64,000 nucleotides of DNA from Ixodes scapularis (Eukaryota > Arthropoda > Arachnida > Ixodida > Ixodidae), in assembly GCF_016920785.2 (NCBI RefSeq), contig NW_024609884.1, positions 37,057,035-37,121,034 of the forward strand. Reading direction: 5' to 3'. Shown here one piece after another: positions 24,030 to 34,330 of the stretch. Made by a program: the position numbers and the translations under genes. The notes beneath the pieces were generated by a model, which saw only the letters and a list, made by a program, of their open reading frames with translations, searched no databases and was not told where the DNA came from. Each line of letters starts with the position of its first letter. Within the stretch, counting starts at the first letter, position 1.

Positions 24030-24868
24030 TTGTTGCCGATGGGGCACCCGCTCTGCCTCCGCCTCTTCATGCTTGAGGCTGCCGTCAGTGCCAATCGCCG
24101 GAGACGCTTCCTGTGCCAGAAAGTCTCCGCGTCCCGGCTTCTCTTCGCCGCCTCACTTGTCCGCAGGCATCCCCTTTCGGTTGCTCAACGCCCTCTGTAA
24201 AAGTCTACTGGCGATTCTCGGGCAGAATGCATCCCCTACTTGCTATACCTTGGCGTGTACATCGTTGCTGTTGGTTCGCAAACCCGTCTTCAACATGAAT
24301 TTAAGATAGCCGTGAAATGGTCACGCGCTTTTTGTTTTCGACCGAATCGTAGACCCCACCCGAGGTCATTCGAAGGAATCGCTTGTGGAGTGGAGTCAGG
24401 AAATAAATAACCCGTATTTTTAAAAGTCCTTAGGACGTAATGCGCCAAATTAGTTTATTTTTCTTTTTTTACATATTTGTAGCTTTGCCAACGTAACGGA
24501 ATTAAAAAAGAAAAAAAAAAAAAAGATACAGGGGTCCAGCATACCTGTGACCCGCTGAAGTAGGCCTGGTACTGTTCGGCGCGTGCTTGCCCTCCTTTGC
24601 TCTGCGACAAGAGTTCTCGTTCCGAGTTGATAAACGGAACCGGCGAAAACTAGTGGTTCTACAACAAATATTTATGGCCTATCAACGTTTCAACCGATCA
24701 GAACAGGCCTTCTGAAAAAAAAAAAAAAAGGAAATATGACATGAGAACATATCATGGGATAACCACCAACTAATATAAACTTTTTTTTTTTTTCGACGCT
24801 AGCTCGTGTTGTAGTGATTATAAATCTATGACGTTATCTTTGCCGGCAAATGTTAAATTATATATATA
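24030..24868. other. Gene-free sequence
   Basis: No supportable gene. A and T runs lie near 24510-24523, 24714-24729 and 24781-24793. Confidence 0.4.
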
Positions 24869-25852
24869 TATACAGGGTGTTTTTTTTTGTTTTTCTTTGC
24901 AGATTTGTTTAAAAACAGCCATGCAAGCTACTTATGCGGTTTGTGCGAGTGAGTTATACGGCCAGGCGGGCACTATGTGGGTGGCTAACCTTTGTAATAA
25001 GTCGGCTAATTAATTAAAATTCGTTAACTATCTTTTTAAGTAGTGAAACTAGACATATGGTTCCAATTAGAAACTTGCTCAGCGTCATCGAAAACCACTG
25101 ACCCAACTCTTTTTAGAGCGACGTGAAGCTCGTGGGAAACAGGGAGGCGCGCCAAAGTTACCACTCGTGAAGCAGGCGCAAAGCTAGCAGTGGCGGAACG
25201 TCAGGCACGTAGCCGGGGGGGAGGCCCATGGGGCCCAAAAAAACAAAATCCTGGCTACGTGCCTGCGGAACATTATAATGATCTAATCATCTGCGTTCCG
25301 CAACCGCTAGCCTTCTACCTGCTCCACGAGTGGTAACTTGCCACAAGTCTGTATTTGTTTGATCACTTGTCGGGAAAAGAAGCAATAAGGAATTCCTAGA
25401 TGAGTCACGAAAGCAGTTATTTAATGGTAATCTAATTACTCGTAAAATTTGCACTGCACGAACTCTGGTCGTTCATTACCAGTTAAAAAAGAGTCTTCTG
25501 GTTATAGGTATTGTTTAAAACTTCTGTGCAGTGCATATGAGCGATGTGGAAAGCTTGCTTTTCTGCGGTTAAATGCGATAAAACGTGAGAAATGTGCGCG
25601 AATGATTGGTGCACCAAAGTGACCACTCGTGAAGCAGGCGCAACGCCAGCGGTGGGGAAACCATTCGCGTTTCTTCGCCGTTAGCTTTGCGCCTGCTGCA
25701 CGGGTGGTAACTTTGGTGCACTCCCTCGTTTCCCACGTGCTTCAGGTCGTTCTAAAATTGACTGCTTTAGTTGTTTTCAATTAAAATGAAGCTAAATAAA
25801 GAAATAATTAACGAATTTTCGTTAATCACTCAACAGACTGTGACGGTTATTT
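24869..25852. mobile_element. CAGGGTGTTT foldback, composite (copy b)
   Basis: Begins TATACAGGGTGTTT and carries the family arm (GTGAGTTATACGGCCAGGCG, then ACATATGGTTCCAATTAG, then GTTACCACTCGTGAAGCAGG). A short right-arm piece lies at about 25300-25335 (CACGAGTGGTAACTT), then unrelated sequence, then a second left-type piece at about 25610-25655 and the main right arm at 25670-25852. This suggests two copies joined or one copy disrupted. The outer right terminus is missing. A small element sits inside at 25202-25265. Confidence 0.7.
25202..25265. mobile_element. 64-bp hAT-like miniature element
   Basis: CAGGCACGTAGCC (25202-25214) is perfectly inverted at 25253-25265. The flanks CGGAACGT and CGGAACAT form an apparent 8-base target duplication with one mismatch. 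A CAG-starting terminal repeat plus 8-base duplication is the hallmark of hAT-superfamily non-autonomous elements. It is inserted within the larger foldback. Confidence 0.65.
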
Positions 25853-26201
25853 GATCTTCTAATGTCCGACAAACTCGACAAACAGGCAGCGAAGACGACA
25901 TTCAGCAAGCAGTTTCTACTCTTTTTTTAAAATTATGTTTCGAATGAAACATTGCAACAGGTATAACCAACCTGAATTCGTTAATTTATTAAATACAGAT
26001 TCTTACAGGAGCACGCTGTCGCATGAGGGCAAGGGATCCCTGCTTTTCGACGTTTCTTAGTTTACTGTTTTGGTTTCTTCGTCGTCGTCTATTTCACTAT
26101 ATTTGCTGTCAGTCGCATTTTTTTCTCTCTCTGGAGAAGTTTTTAACAAGGACTATAGAAAACACGCTGTGTGTGATACAGTGTAGTACATTTTCAAGAT
26201 C
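25853..26201. other. Gene-free sequence
   Basis: No supportable gene or repeat. Confidence 0.4.
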
Positions 26202-26288
26202 AACACACACACACACACACACACACAGACACACACACACACGCACACACGCGCACGCACACAAACACACAAACACACACACACACAC
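26202..26288 (+). repeat. (CA)n microsatellite
   Basis: Long AC/CA array with occasional G and A substitutions. It creates artificial Thr-His frames on one strand and Cys-Val frames on the other. Confidence 0.97.
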
Positions 26289-27379
26289 GAGAGATCATAA
26301 AGTTTTTGAGTCTACCCAATATTGAAATTCTGCCTAGGTGCTCTGGCAGCGGTCTATACATATGACTGTGCCTTTGTCGTGCGTGTTTCGGTCGAATTGA
26401 CAATATGCTCCCCTTAACGTTCGCGGGTCGTTTTCTAGATATGGTGCAAACTGTTTTACGCACCTTTTAAAGAGGCGGGCGGTGTGTCGAGGTAGGTTGG
26501 GGCACTTCCTTCGTGCGTGCGGAGGATGGGATTGACCTTGCGTGGGCTTCCCCCACGAGGAAGTGCGTGGCTCTGAATGCTAATAAACGATCGGCTCTGT
26601 TTTAAATACCTTGTTGCAACTCGCGTGCCTCGAAGACATCCTCTCCGTGATATATATCAATTCTGTGTCCTCGAACTAAGCTCGACCCGCGGATATATTG
26701 CGTTTTTATAGGTATTAAACCAATCGGTTAAAACCTTTTGCTAGTACAATGATTGCGGTTCTTTCAGAACCAGGGGCATCGTGGGCTGAAAGACCGGTTT
26801 CAGGATAGGCCAAACTTTTTCTTCTACAGCGTCAGGTTACGCTTGACACTGCCTTTGGCGTTGTGGGCTCGTAAAGGAATGCACGCACTCCCTGGATGCC
26901 GGTGTCGACGTTCTGGGATTAGACCGCCCGGTTCGTGTACGATTTTTGGAAGCTTAGCATTGTAGAAATCGTTTTTTTTTCCTTTCTACATTGGCGTTTT
27001 TAACTTTAATATTGTATGGTACTTTTCGGATACGAAGCGTATACTCAGTGCACCTCTCTTTGGATTAAACTATCATATTGGGATTTAAATTGAATATTGT
27101 TGAACATGACGATTGTATCGAAACTACGAAAACAATTTTGCAATCCTCGCAGCTACAAAAAAAAAAAAAAAACGAAAAAAAAAACGGTACTGGCGAATTT
27201 CTGTTTAGCCAGCAAGTATTAATTAAAAACCTTTCCTTATATTCAGCGAGTTCAGTTAAGCAATATTTAGTGTATTGATCTAGCGAAAAGTAAACTCCGT
27301 TACTAAATAGCACTGATGCGTTTGCATTTGTACTTAAAAATTACGGCGCCAAAAACGTGTTACAGTCACTAACAATCAC
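26289..27379. other. Gene-free sequence
   Basis: No supportable gene. An interrupted poly(A) tract lies at about 27157-27183. Confidence 0.4.
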
Positions 27380-27470
27380 CGAACATGAACGAAGCACGCG
27401 CTTCACTGCAAATGGAGAGGTCCCTGGTTTGACACCACGACCAAGAGGATTTTTTTTCAGTCGCGCACCA
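27380..27470 (+). repeat. tRNA-derived SINE-like fragment
   Basis: GAGAGGTCCCTGGTTTGACA followed by CCACGACCAAG resembles the B-box end of a tRNA-derived SINE (GGTTTGACACC against GGTTCGANTCC) and is followed by a T run. The A box is not clear. Assignment is from recalled SINE structure. Confidence 0.35.
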
Positions 27471-28014
27471 GCCACCTAACTGTGTTTGGAGATGTGTGTT
27501 TGTCCTTTGACCCACATCGCAATGACGTGAATAAAAATGGAATAGAAGCTAAACATATTTGACATAAACATTCCACAGTTGAAATAAGATGAGCCAAGTT
27601 CATTGCAATTAAAAATGTAATCCTGCTAGTTCGTGCATCGCCTAAACGTCGGCACGCGTTTAAAAAGAAAAGGAGAAGCAGGCACAATGCAAGGCGCTTG
27701 TTAATTGGAAACGTTTTCTCAGAATCATCTGTAATCCGTACTTCCTCGTTCTTATTTTTCGGTACGTCATTAATAACTGAGGCAACTAAATCTTAGTAAG
27801 TTTCTGTTGATAGCGATATCAACTTCTATGAAAGAAACCATAGTTTAAGCGAAAACATGCGTATAGAATTAATGATAAGCCTTCATATAAATCGTCTGCA
27901 TAGTGTTCTATGACCCGGTAAGTTACTCTGCATTGAAAAGGCATCTGATTCGCTGTAGAGGCGCAATTTCGCGAGCAATATTAAAGCATATTAAGCCACA
28001 GAAGCGTGCGTACA
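27471..28014. other. Gene-free sequence
   Basis: No supportable gene or repeat. Confidence 0.4.
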
Positions 28015-28135
28015 GACACACACACATACACGCACACGCAAACGCGCACGCGCACACGCACACGCACACGCACGCACGCACGCACACGAAAAACACACGC
28101 ACACGCACGCACGCACGCACATACACACACACACA
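28015..28135 (+). repeat. Imperfect (CA)n/(CACG)n microsatellite
   Basis: ACAC and CGCA tetranucleotide units mixed over about 120 bases, with one AAAA interruption. Confidence 0.95.
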
Positions 28136-28555
28136 GAATAAGCTTACTTTTCAAGTAATTGTATATTTTGACTGTAAAGTTATCATCTGAACACCTAATT
28201 CGTGGTGGGCATAAGATATCATATCGCCACCATTCATCACGTGAGAGCACCTTACAAATGTGGTAGCTAGAGCTTCATTTCGGGCAGCGCTGTTTCTCAA
28301 GCCAAAATTCCCTTCAGGTTTTTATTTTGTTCTTCTTCTGTGATGACCAATCTTTGTCGCTGTTGGAATACAATGTTTCTGTCTAAATCATGCAGAGGCA
28401 GTCCGATTTGATGCGGTATTTTGAGGACAATTGTTCTAATAAGAGCAGTAAAACGTGGTAAAAAAAACTTGCCTACACGTAAAAAATTCTGCAACTGAAA
28501 TGGCTTGTTGGAAACAAACGGGTCGTGCCGAATGCTTCCTGCAAAGGATGCAGTG
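28136..28555. other. Gene-free sequence
   Basis: A 118-codon minus-strand frame (28297-28653) crosses this stretch; it has no recognisable domain and runs through a perfect hairpin, so I do not call it. Confidence 0.4.
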
Positions 28556-28587
28556 AATCCGGTCCACCCACATGGGTGGACCGGATT
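28556..28587. repeat. Perfect 15-bp hairpin
   Basis: AATCCGGTCCACCCA, a 2-base CA spacer, then the exact reverse complement. Outside a transposon end such a perfect stem is unusual. The role is unknown; it may be a cruciform site or a recent inverted duplication. Confidence 0.9.
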
Positions 28588-28754
28588 TGACTTGGGGTAT
28601 TCTAAGACAAATGCATCGGTCTTGACGCTCATTGCATCGTATAAGGACGACATTGAAGATATACGTGTGAATCGGTCAGACTGAAAGAACTAATGGGTGA
28701 TTTGGACTTCTTTCAAGTTTTAACCAGAAATATGGATAGAATCGTGAGAGCGTG

Positions 28755-28897
28755 TTGGTGAAACATCTTGACATGCGAACGCAAAAGGAGACAAGGGTCA
28801 CACAACAACACGTCAGACACAGACAGCGTTCGTGTCTGACCTGTTTTTGTGAGTCCCTTGTCTCCTTTTGCGTTCGCATACCAAGATGTTTAACCAA
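28755..28897. mobile_element. ~143-bp MITE, 43-bp inverted arms
   Basis: GAACGCAAAAGGAGACAAGG on the left (within 28755-28797) is inverted on the right (28855-28897), with one or two mismatches per arm. A further hairpin GTCAGACAC/GTGTCTGAC lies inside (28812-28840). The similar peptides read from the two strands here are a consequence of this symmetry. Confidence 0.8.
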
Positions 28898-31800
28898 AAA
28901 GCCACGATATTACCTTTATAGCAAAAACAAAAACCAAAAAAACCAAGCATTAAGCGAGTAATCCTGATAGAGCAGAAGCGAAGGGTGTAAGCTCTTCGAT
29001 TTGGGAAGTGCACGCGCTGCACGGGACCAACTTCTACAGTCTTCATTTTGTTCTGACAGCTCTCGGCGCACCGCAGAAGAGTTGTATAGCAAACGGAGTA
29101 GAGGTCGATTTCCTGACTCGTGAAATTATGACGGTTTATCGTAACAATCGCCTATAAACCGTTTGTATTTTTCTTTTTTTGGTCGCTATGTTGAGTTTTT
29201 ATGTACCTGGATTGGGGCAAAATACAAAATCTCGTTATTTGTCTATTGGAGAATGCTACAGTTCAGAGGGTTCCTGCAACTTTTTTTTGTTTATCAAGGT
29301 TATACTATTTTTTATTGTTGTTATGCTTAAACTATTTCCTTTATCTCTTGTCGCCTAGCCCAAATACGTCATATTTCAACATGTGCGAGTGAAGCCGAAG
29401 CTACAAGCACGAACGAGCATGTTGCCCTGAACGATGCTTGTACTACAGGAGCGCGCGTGCTCGGCAGGGACACTGCCGAGTTCTTGTAGGTTTTGTTATG
29501 CTCGAACTTGAAACGGAGTCTTAGTTCGTGAGTTTGGAAGTTGTAAGGGAGCGCTCTGCTTGAATGGCTCTGGTTTTTAGTTTAAAGTCTTTGCACTAGA
29601 GGCTCTCGACACGCATTCAAACCTGTTGTGAGTGCTTCACTGCCGATTTGTTTACAGTATGCCTCTTAATAATTGTGTGGACGCTAGCTGGCGACGCTTG
29701 GTGCAAGTGATGTCACCACGCTGTAAAATGGAGAACCGAAAACGGAAGCATGACCACTCACCAGTCACCTGCTGCGTGCATTCGAGGCGTGATTTGCGCA
29801 CTTGTCGAAGTGCCGGGCTCAAACTACTAGACGGGTTTTATCGCATTTTGGGCTGTCATCCTCCCATGCTTCCTCTTTTGACGAAGTGTCAACCCCAGCC
29901 CGTTTTCTTATGTAGATATGTTAATGTAATTGCCAAACTTGGTATAAACAAAGTATACACACTTCGCCGTTTATTTAACCAGCATGCTCTTCTGTCTTCT
30001 GTCAAACAAATTATTCCGCGATAGTAATATTCTTTTAGCCTTTCCCTCCTATGCAGCCTGGACATATCTGTAGAATATCGAAAACACTTTCTTTTTTTTT
30101 TTTTTCTGGAGGTTTTGGAGTTCTGGTGGTATCAGTTTGTTGGAAAAGTAAACGTGAGAATGGTCTGCTCTTGTGAGCATCCACCACCAAAATCTTGAAA
30201 CTTGTGCAGTTCCCTTACATGGGCCTCAGCCATTTTTACTGCACTGCTAGAACTTAGAAGAAAGACCGTTTAAGTACGGGACATGTCCCTGCTAACCTTG
30301 CTGCCACAACATACACTAAATTATAGAACATGTACATTAATTCCTTAGTCCGGGACATCTTGTGGCAAAAAGGTAGCATGCACGTATGCCGTACACCACT
30401 ATGATGGTAGAAGTGCTATTTGCTGCTAGCTACGAGAAGTGTGCCGTCATGCTCAAAAACAGCACACGTTTTGTCGGAAAGGAATTCAGCACATGTTCCA
30501 TTTTTACATGTGACTGCACAACCACCATTCTGTGCAAGGTGTCCCTCCAAAAATGCTGTGCTTTTTTTTATTGCAAAAGTATACTATGCATTGTCAAACG
30601 CTCAGTTTGCATTCAAATTTAGCGTAAGCAATCTTACAAAACGACACAGTTTTCGAGCTTGTCGTTATTTGATTCAAATGCTATAAGTGACCTTCAGAAA
30701 TTTTTATATAGAGAAATGGTTGCCCACGAATGCATGATGATGAATAGCATGAGCTTACAGGAACGGGACTCACTTTCCCACTGAAACTTTCCGAAAACCA
30801 CATAATTTTCGAATAAGGTGGCTAGTCCTGAAACAGGCGTCGGGTCCGCAAAGCTAGCGCTACATTTGAGCGCTAGAAGTCCGGCAATGCATAGTTTATT
30901 TTTACGGTGAAAAAACACTGTAAATGTTTTTGTTTTGTTTTTATCAGAGGACAGGTTTTGCAAGTCCAGTTCTGCAAAATGTACCATTTCGTTAAGGTAT
31001 TTGTGATTCTGTTGTGTCACACATACATGGACATTTAGCTGGTGAAGCAGAAGTTTCTCACGGTGTAAACGCCGCAACTTTTGAGCAAGAAACTTCGATA
31101 GTTGCCTGAAATATGAGCACATACCAAAGGGAAAGCATACTTCTAAATTCATAACGATTTAAAGAAAGGCGAAATATGCATGATTGGGTCCGGATAGTAT
31201 TGAACCATTGCAGTGAACACATTGTGAAGAAAAGTTCTGTTCAACTTTTCTTCGTAGATTGATGGCACAGTTCCTGTTTGTGAACGAAAATTGTACATTG
31301 GATATAATGCCGCAAGACGGGACGTGTTCTATTCGTCTTTTCCCCGTAGATTGATGAGTTTATTATTATTTTTTTAAGTGTGGGGTTGCCAGATTTTCGT
31401 AGGTGGGTTTGGGCGCCAGTATGACAAGCGTTGGCACGCCTTAGCAGGGCCTGACTATCAGGCAATCTACCTACACCGGCAGTAAGAAAGCGGAGCCCAG
31501 ACGCTGAACTTGCAAACCTGTGTACGTTTATAGAGAAAACAACTCACTGTCTGCACCCCCGCCATTCAACTGAAACGAGCCTGCTGCTGAACCAGCCCCA
31601 CGGAAGACATTCGAAGCCGTGAATAGCCTCTTCGATCTCCATGGAACGTCATCACACTAGGATAGTAGTACCAACTCGGCAGTTTGACCCGAGCCCAACG
31701 TATGGTTCCTTCGAAGCACTCATTGAACACGACACCCGGCCGAGCGCACTCACAGCTCTCGTGTCCAGATCTGTGTCTGGGCTCACTGCGAGGACGTCAA

Positions 31801-31949
31801 AACTTCCAGCGCACGGACTTTTATTACTCTGGGTGGCGTTGGCAGCACTTGGTAGTGACCCTTGTTGCCAAATTTAGCGGTTCTTCCACTCAATAGACGC
31901 TTTTTTAAAAGCCGATCGAGCAACATTGGCTGTCACCATTTCTTGTACA
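28898..31949. other. Long stretch without a supportable gene
   Basis: About 3 kb. Open frames of 130 codons (29632-30024, plus) and 152 codons (30694-31152, minus) are protein-like in composition but contain no domain or motif I recognise, and no convincing splice or promoter context. A short imperfect inverted repeat (GACATGTCCCTGC region near 30278 against 30353-30380) is present. Confidence 0.35.
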
Positions 31950-32086
31950 CGAAGCTCGTGATTGGATCTGAGTCCTCGCTAAACGGTGACGCGGCGCTCG
32001 TGTCCAATACGAGCTCAGCTGAGTTCGCGTCGAACGGTGACGCAGACCTCGTGTCATATACAGGCTCAGAGTATGTGAGCAAGCAA
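31950..32086 (+). repeat. 51-bp tandem duplication
   Basis: Units 31985-32035 and 32036-32086 begin GGTGACGCGGCGCTCGTGTC and GGTGACGCAGACCTCGTGTC; a degraded third unit may precede from 31950. Because 51 is a multiple of three, the plus-strand frame repeats as SNGDA-LVS-T. The frame (31862-32116) has no other sign of being real. Confidence 0.75.
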
Positions 32087-32428
32087 TGGCGGAGAGGTGA
32101 GGGCGCGGACTTTTGAAAAAGCGTTTTGCGGGTGGCAGAACTTTTTTTTTTTTTCAAATTTGTAAATGTCATTTTTGCTCTACATCTGAAATTCGGCCGA
32201 TTTTAGTGGTTCCTCAAAAATTCCTCCTGCGTTTTTTTTTTTTTTTTTTTTTAGTTACAACATTTTTGGCGAGAGCGGACACAAATAAGAGGTCAGGACT
32301 CCCTGTGCAAATGAGGCGCTGTGAATTTATCCGCGTGGCTCGAGCACGATGATGACACGGACGTGGAAGACGTCAGTGAATCCTCCGCCTCGGAGGCGTG
32401 TCTCGCTCAGCTGTGTCAGAACAACTTT
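32087..32428. other. Gene-free sequence
   Basis: Poly(T) runs near 32142-32154 and 32234-32252; no gene seen. Confidence 0.4.
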
Positions 32429-32472
32429 TTTATTATTATTACTATTATTATTATTATTATTATTATTATTAT
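32429..32472 (+). repeat. (ATT)n microsatellite
   Basis: TTA/ATT trinucleotide repeat with one C interruption. Confidence 0.95.
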
Positions 32473-33075
32473 CGGTTGATTATTTGCAATGATCTCGCAG
32501 TGAGCTTGCGATGAGCTTGCGAGCCTGCGCGTATACTTGATGGGCGCGGGGCTATTGAAAGACAGGTCTTGTGTTTCGGCGCGTACAAATTGACGCCTGT
32601 CTGGGATGCCGCGGTCATTGCATCTTAGCGCCTCGGCAAGCAAAAAAGAGGACTCTACACTCTTAGAAAACAGCTAGTTAAGAGTTAGCGACTGCAGCGG
32701 TTACTGATGTTTTCTTACCGTTGCTACATTTTTACTATCAATTTACTACCTCAAACGCGCGACCGGTTGTAGATAGGTAGTAACTTCAGCAGTTACTACG
32801 TTTTTCTGGCCATTACTGCCTTTTTTTCTAGTTATTAACTACCTCAAACGTGCGACACGTAGTAACTGCAGCTGGTACTAGCTGGAAAGGTTGAGCCAGT
32901 AACCACCACAGATGCCTGAAATACAATACCTGGAATGCCTGGTTTTCTTACTATAAAGCATGATTCCTTGGTGGCCTTAAATAATTTTCCATTTTTAAAT
33001 GACACTGTCTAATTGTTGTATTCTTGGCAAATATATGAAGAGCATCTAAAAAGTGTTGCGTAAATTAAATACATT

Positions 33076-33217
33076 AAGCATATGTGCAAACGGTAATATA
33101 CAGGGTGTTTAATTTTAATCCGAATAAATTTATTAAAAACATTCCGTGAACCTATGTACACATATCAAACATATGTGCAAACAGTAATATACCGGGTGTT
33201 AAATTTTATTTCGACCG
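33076..33217 (+). repeat. 50-bp direct repeat at a transposon end
   Basis: The run CATATGTGCAAACGGTAATA plus CAGGGTGTTTAATTTTA (about 33076-33125) recurs 91 bases later (about 33168-33217) with few changes (CGGGTGTT for CAGGGTGTTT). Both the flank and the element terminus are duplicated. Confidence 0.8.
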
Positions 33218-33226
33218 AAAAAAGTA

Positions 33227-33279
<53 letters not shown>

Positions 33280-33906
33280 CCGTGAAAGGTACATTATTGC
33301 GACCTATGGAGGTGAGTTATAACGACCAGGCGGACATAATATAGCTGGCTATTACTCACGATAAGTCGAATAATTCACCGATATGTCTGAGTTATATTTT
33401 AATTAGCGAAAATAAACATATGGTTCCAATTAGAAAGCTGAGCGTAATCAGAAACTAGGAAACTGCAGTAAATTTGAGAAAGACTGGATGCACGTTGGAA
33501 GCGCTGGGGTGCGCCGAAGTTACCACTCGTGCAACAGGCACAAGGCTAGCGGTGCCAAAACCAGAATGCTAGGATTATCCTCCGCGTTTTGGCACCGCTA
33601 GCCTTGTGCCTGTTTCACGATTGGTAACTTCGGCGCACCCCAGCGCTTCCAACGTGCATCCAGTCTTTCTCAAATTTACGGATTTACTAGTTTACGATTA
33701 CTTTCAGCATCTTTCTAATTGGAACCAGAACTACTAATTAAGAATATAATAAGACATACTGGGCATTTATTCGACTTATCGTGAGGATTAGCCACCTATA
33801 TTATGTCCGCCTGGCTGTACAGCTCACCTGCACAGGCCGTATGAGTGTACCTTTCACGGATATTTTAAAATACATCTGCTCGAACTAAAAACAAACATCC
33901 TGTATA
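33097..33906. mobile_element. CAGGGTGTTT foldback, best copy (copy c)
   Basis: Ends TATACAGGGTGTTT and AAACATCCTGTATA. Inner arms of about 95 bases (33466-33561 and 33586-33680) are almost identical inverted copies, containing GTGCCAAAAC/GTTTTGGCAC next to a 24-base loop. The arms extend outward through ACATATGGTTCCAATTAG and the CCAGGCGGACATAAT segment. TA next to the terminal repeats would fit a TA-inserting (mariner-like) mobiliser, but this is inference. No transposase is encoded. Confidence 0.85.
33225..33275 (+). repeat. (TA)n microsatellite
   Basis: Continuous TA array inside the left arm of the foldback; absent from the other copies, so it expanded after insertion. Confidence 0.97.
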
Positions 33907-33942
33907 CAGTTTTTTTTTTGTGTGTGTGTTTGTTTTTAAGAC

Positions 33943-34041
33943 CGAACGCTGGAGAAGATGCGACCTCCTCTCCAGCGGCGCTCGCACTGCTAAAGTGGAA
34001 AGAGGTGTGAGGAGCTTCCACTTTACCATAAACCTGTCACC
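33943..34041. mobile_element. Truncated short-palindrome family copy
   Basis: GAACGCTGGAGAAGATGCGA followed by CCTCCTCTCCAGCG, then CTAAAGTGGAAAGAGGTG and the closing CTGTCACC, match the right half of the intact copy at 55637-55789. The left half is missing and abuts a T/GT-rich junction with the preceding foldback. Confidence 0.7.
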
Positions 34042-34330
34042 GACTACACGCGAACACTGTCGTCTTTCGCGTACCAAGTATGGGGAAATTTGGTCCTCTT
34101 GTAGAGTAATATGTCGGACATTTCTGTTCCTCTTTTTGAAAAAGCACAGCTCCAGTTTTTTTCTTAGGCTGTAGGTCTTGTGAGAATTAGTGCCAGTTAC
34201 TAGCTAAAGGCAGTGAAAGGTACTAGGTGTGGTTAGTAGCCATTACTGGCTTCTTGAGTTAGTAACCGTTACTAACTTGACCGTTACTAACTGCAGTTAC
34301 TCCCAGTTAATAGTGTGACAAGCTTTTACC

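Larger units (their letters stand above)
32656..34330. repeat. GTAACT-rich repeat split by insertions
   Basis: Sequence dense in AGTTACTAAC/GTAACTGCAG motifs occurs at 32665-32890 and again, largely inverted, at 34185-34330. Left and right outer ends (ACACTCTTA and TAATAGTGT) are roughly inverted. The two halves are separated by the foldback at 33097-33906 and the palindrome fragment at 33943-34041, so the pair is probably one older element invaded by younger ones. Confidence 0.45.

Noticed and set aside
26023..28190. Thr-His and Cys-Val repeat frames near 26.2 and 28.0 kb
   Set aside because: They are translations of (CA)n microsatellites.
28752..28961. Similar peptides read from both strands, suggesting paired small genes
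   Set aside because: The similarity results from the inverted repeat of the MITE at 28755-28897.
30694..31152. 152-codon minus-strand frame with protein-like composition
   Set aside because: No domain, no homologue I recognise and no promoter or splice context; kept only as a note because it is the least repetitive of the long frames.
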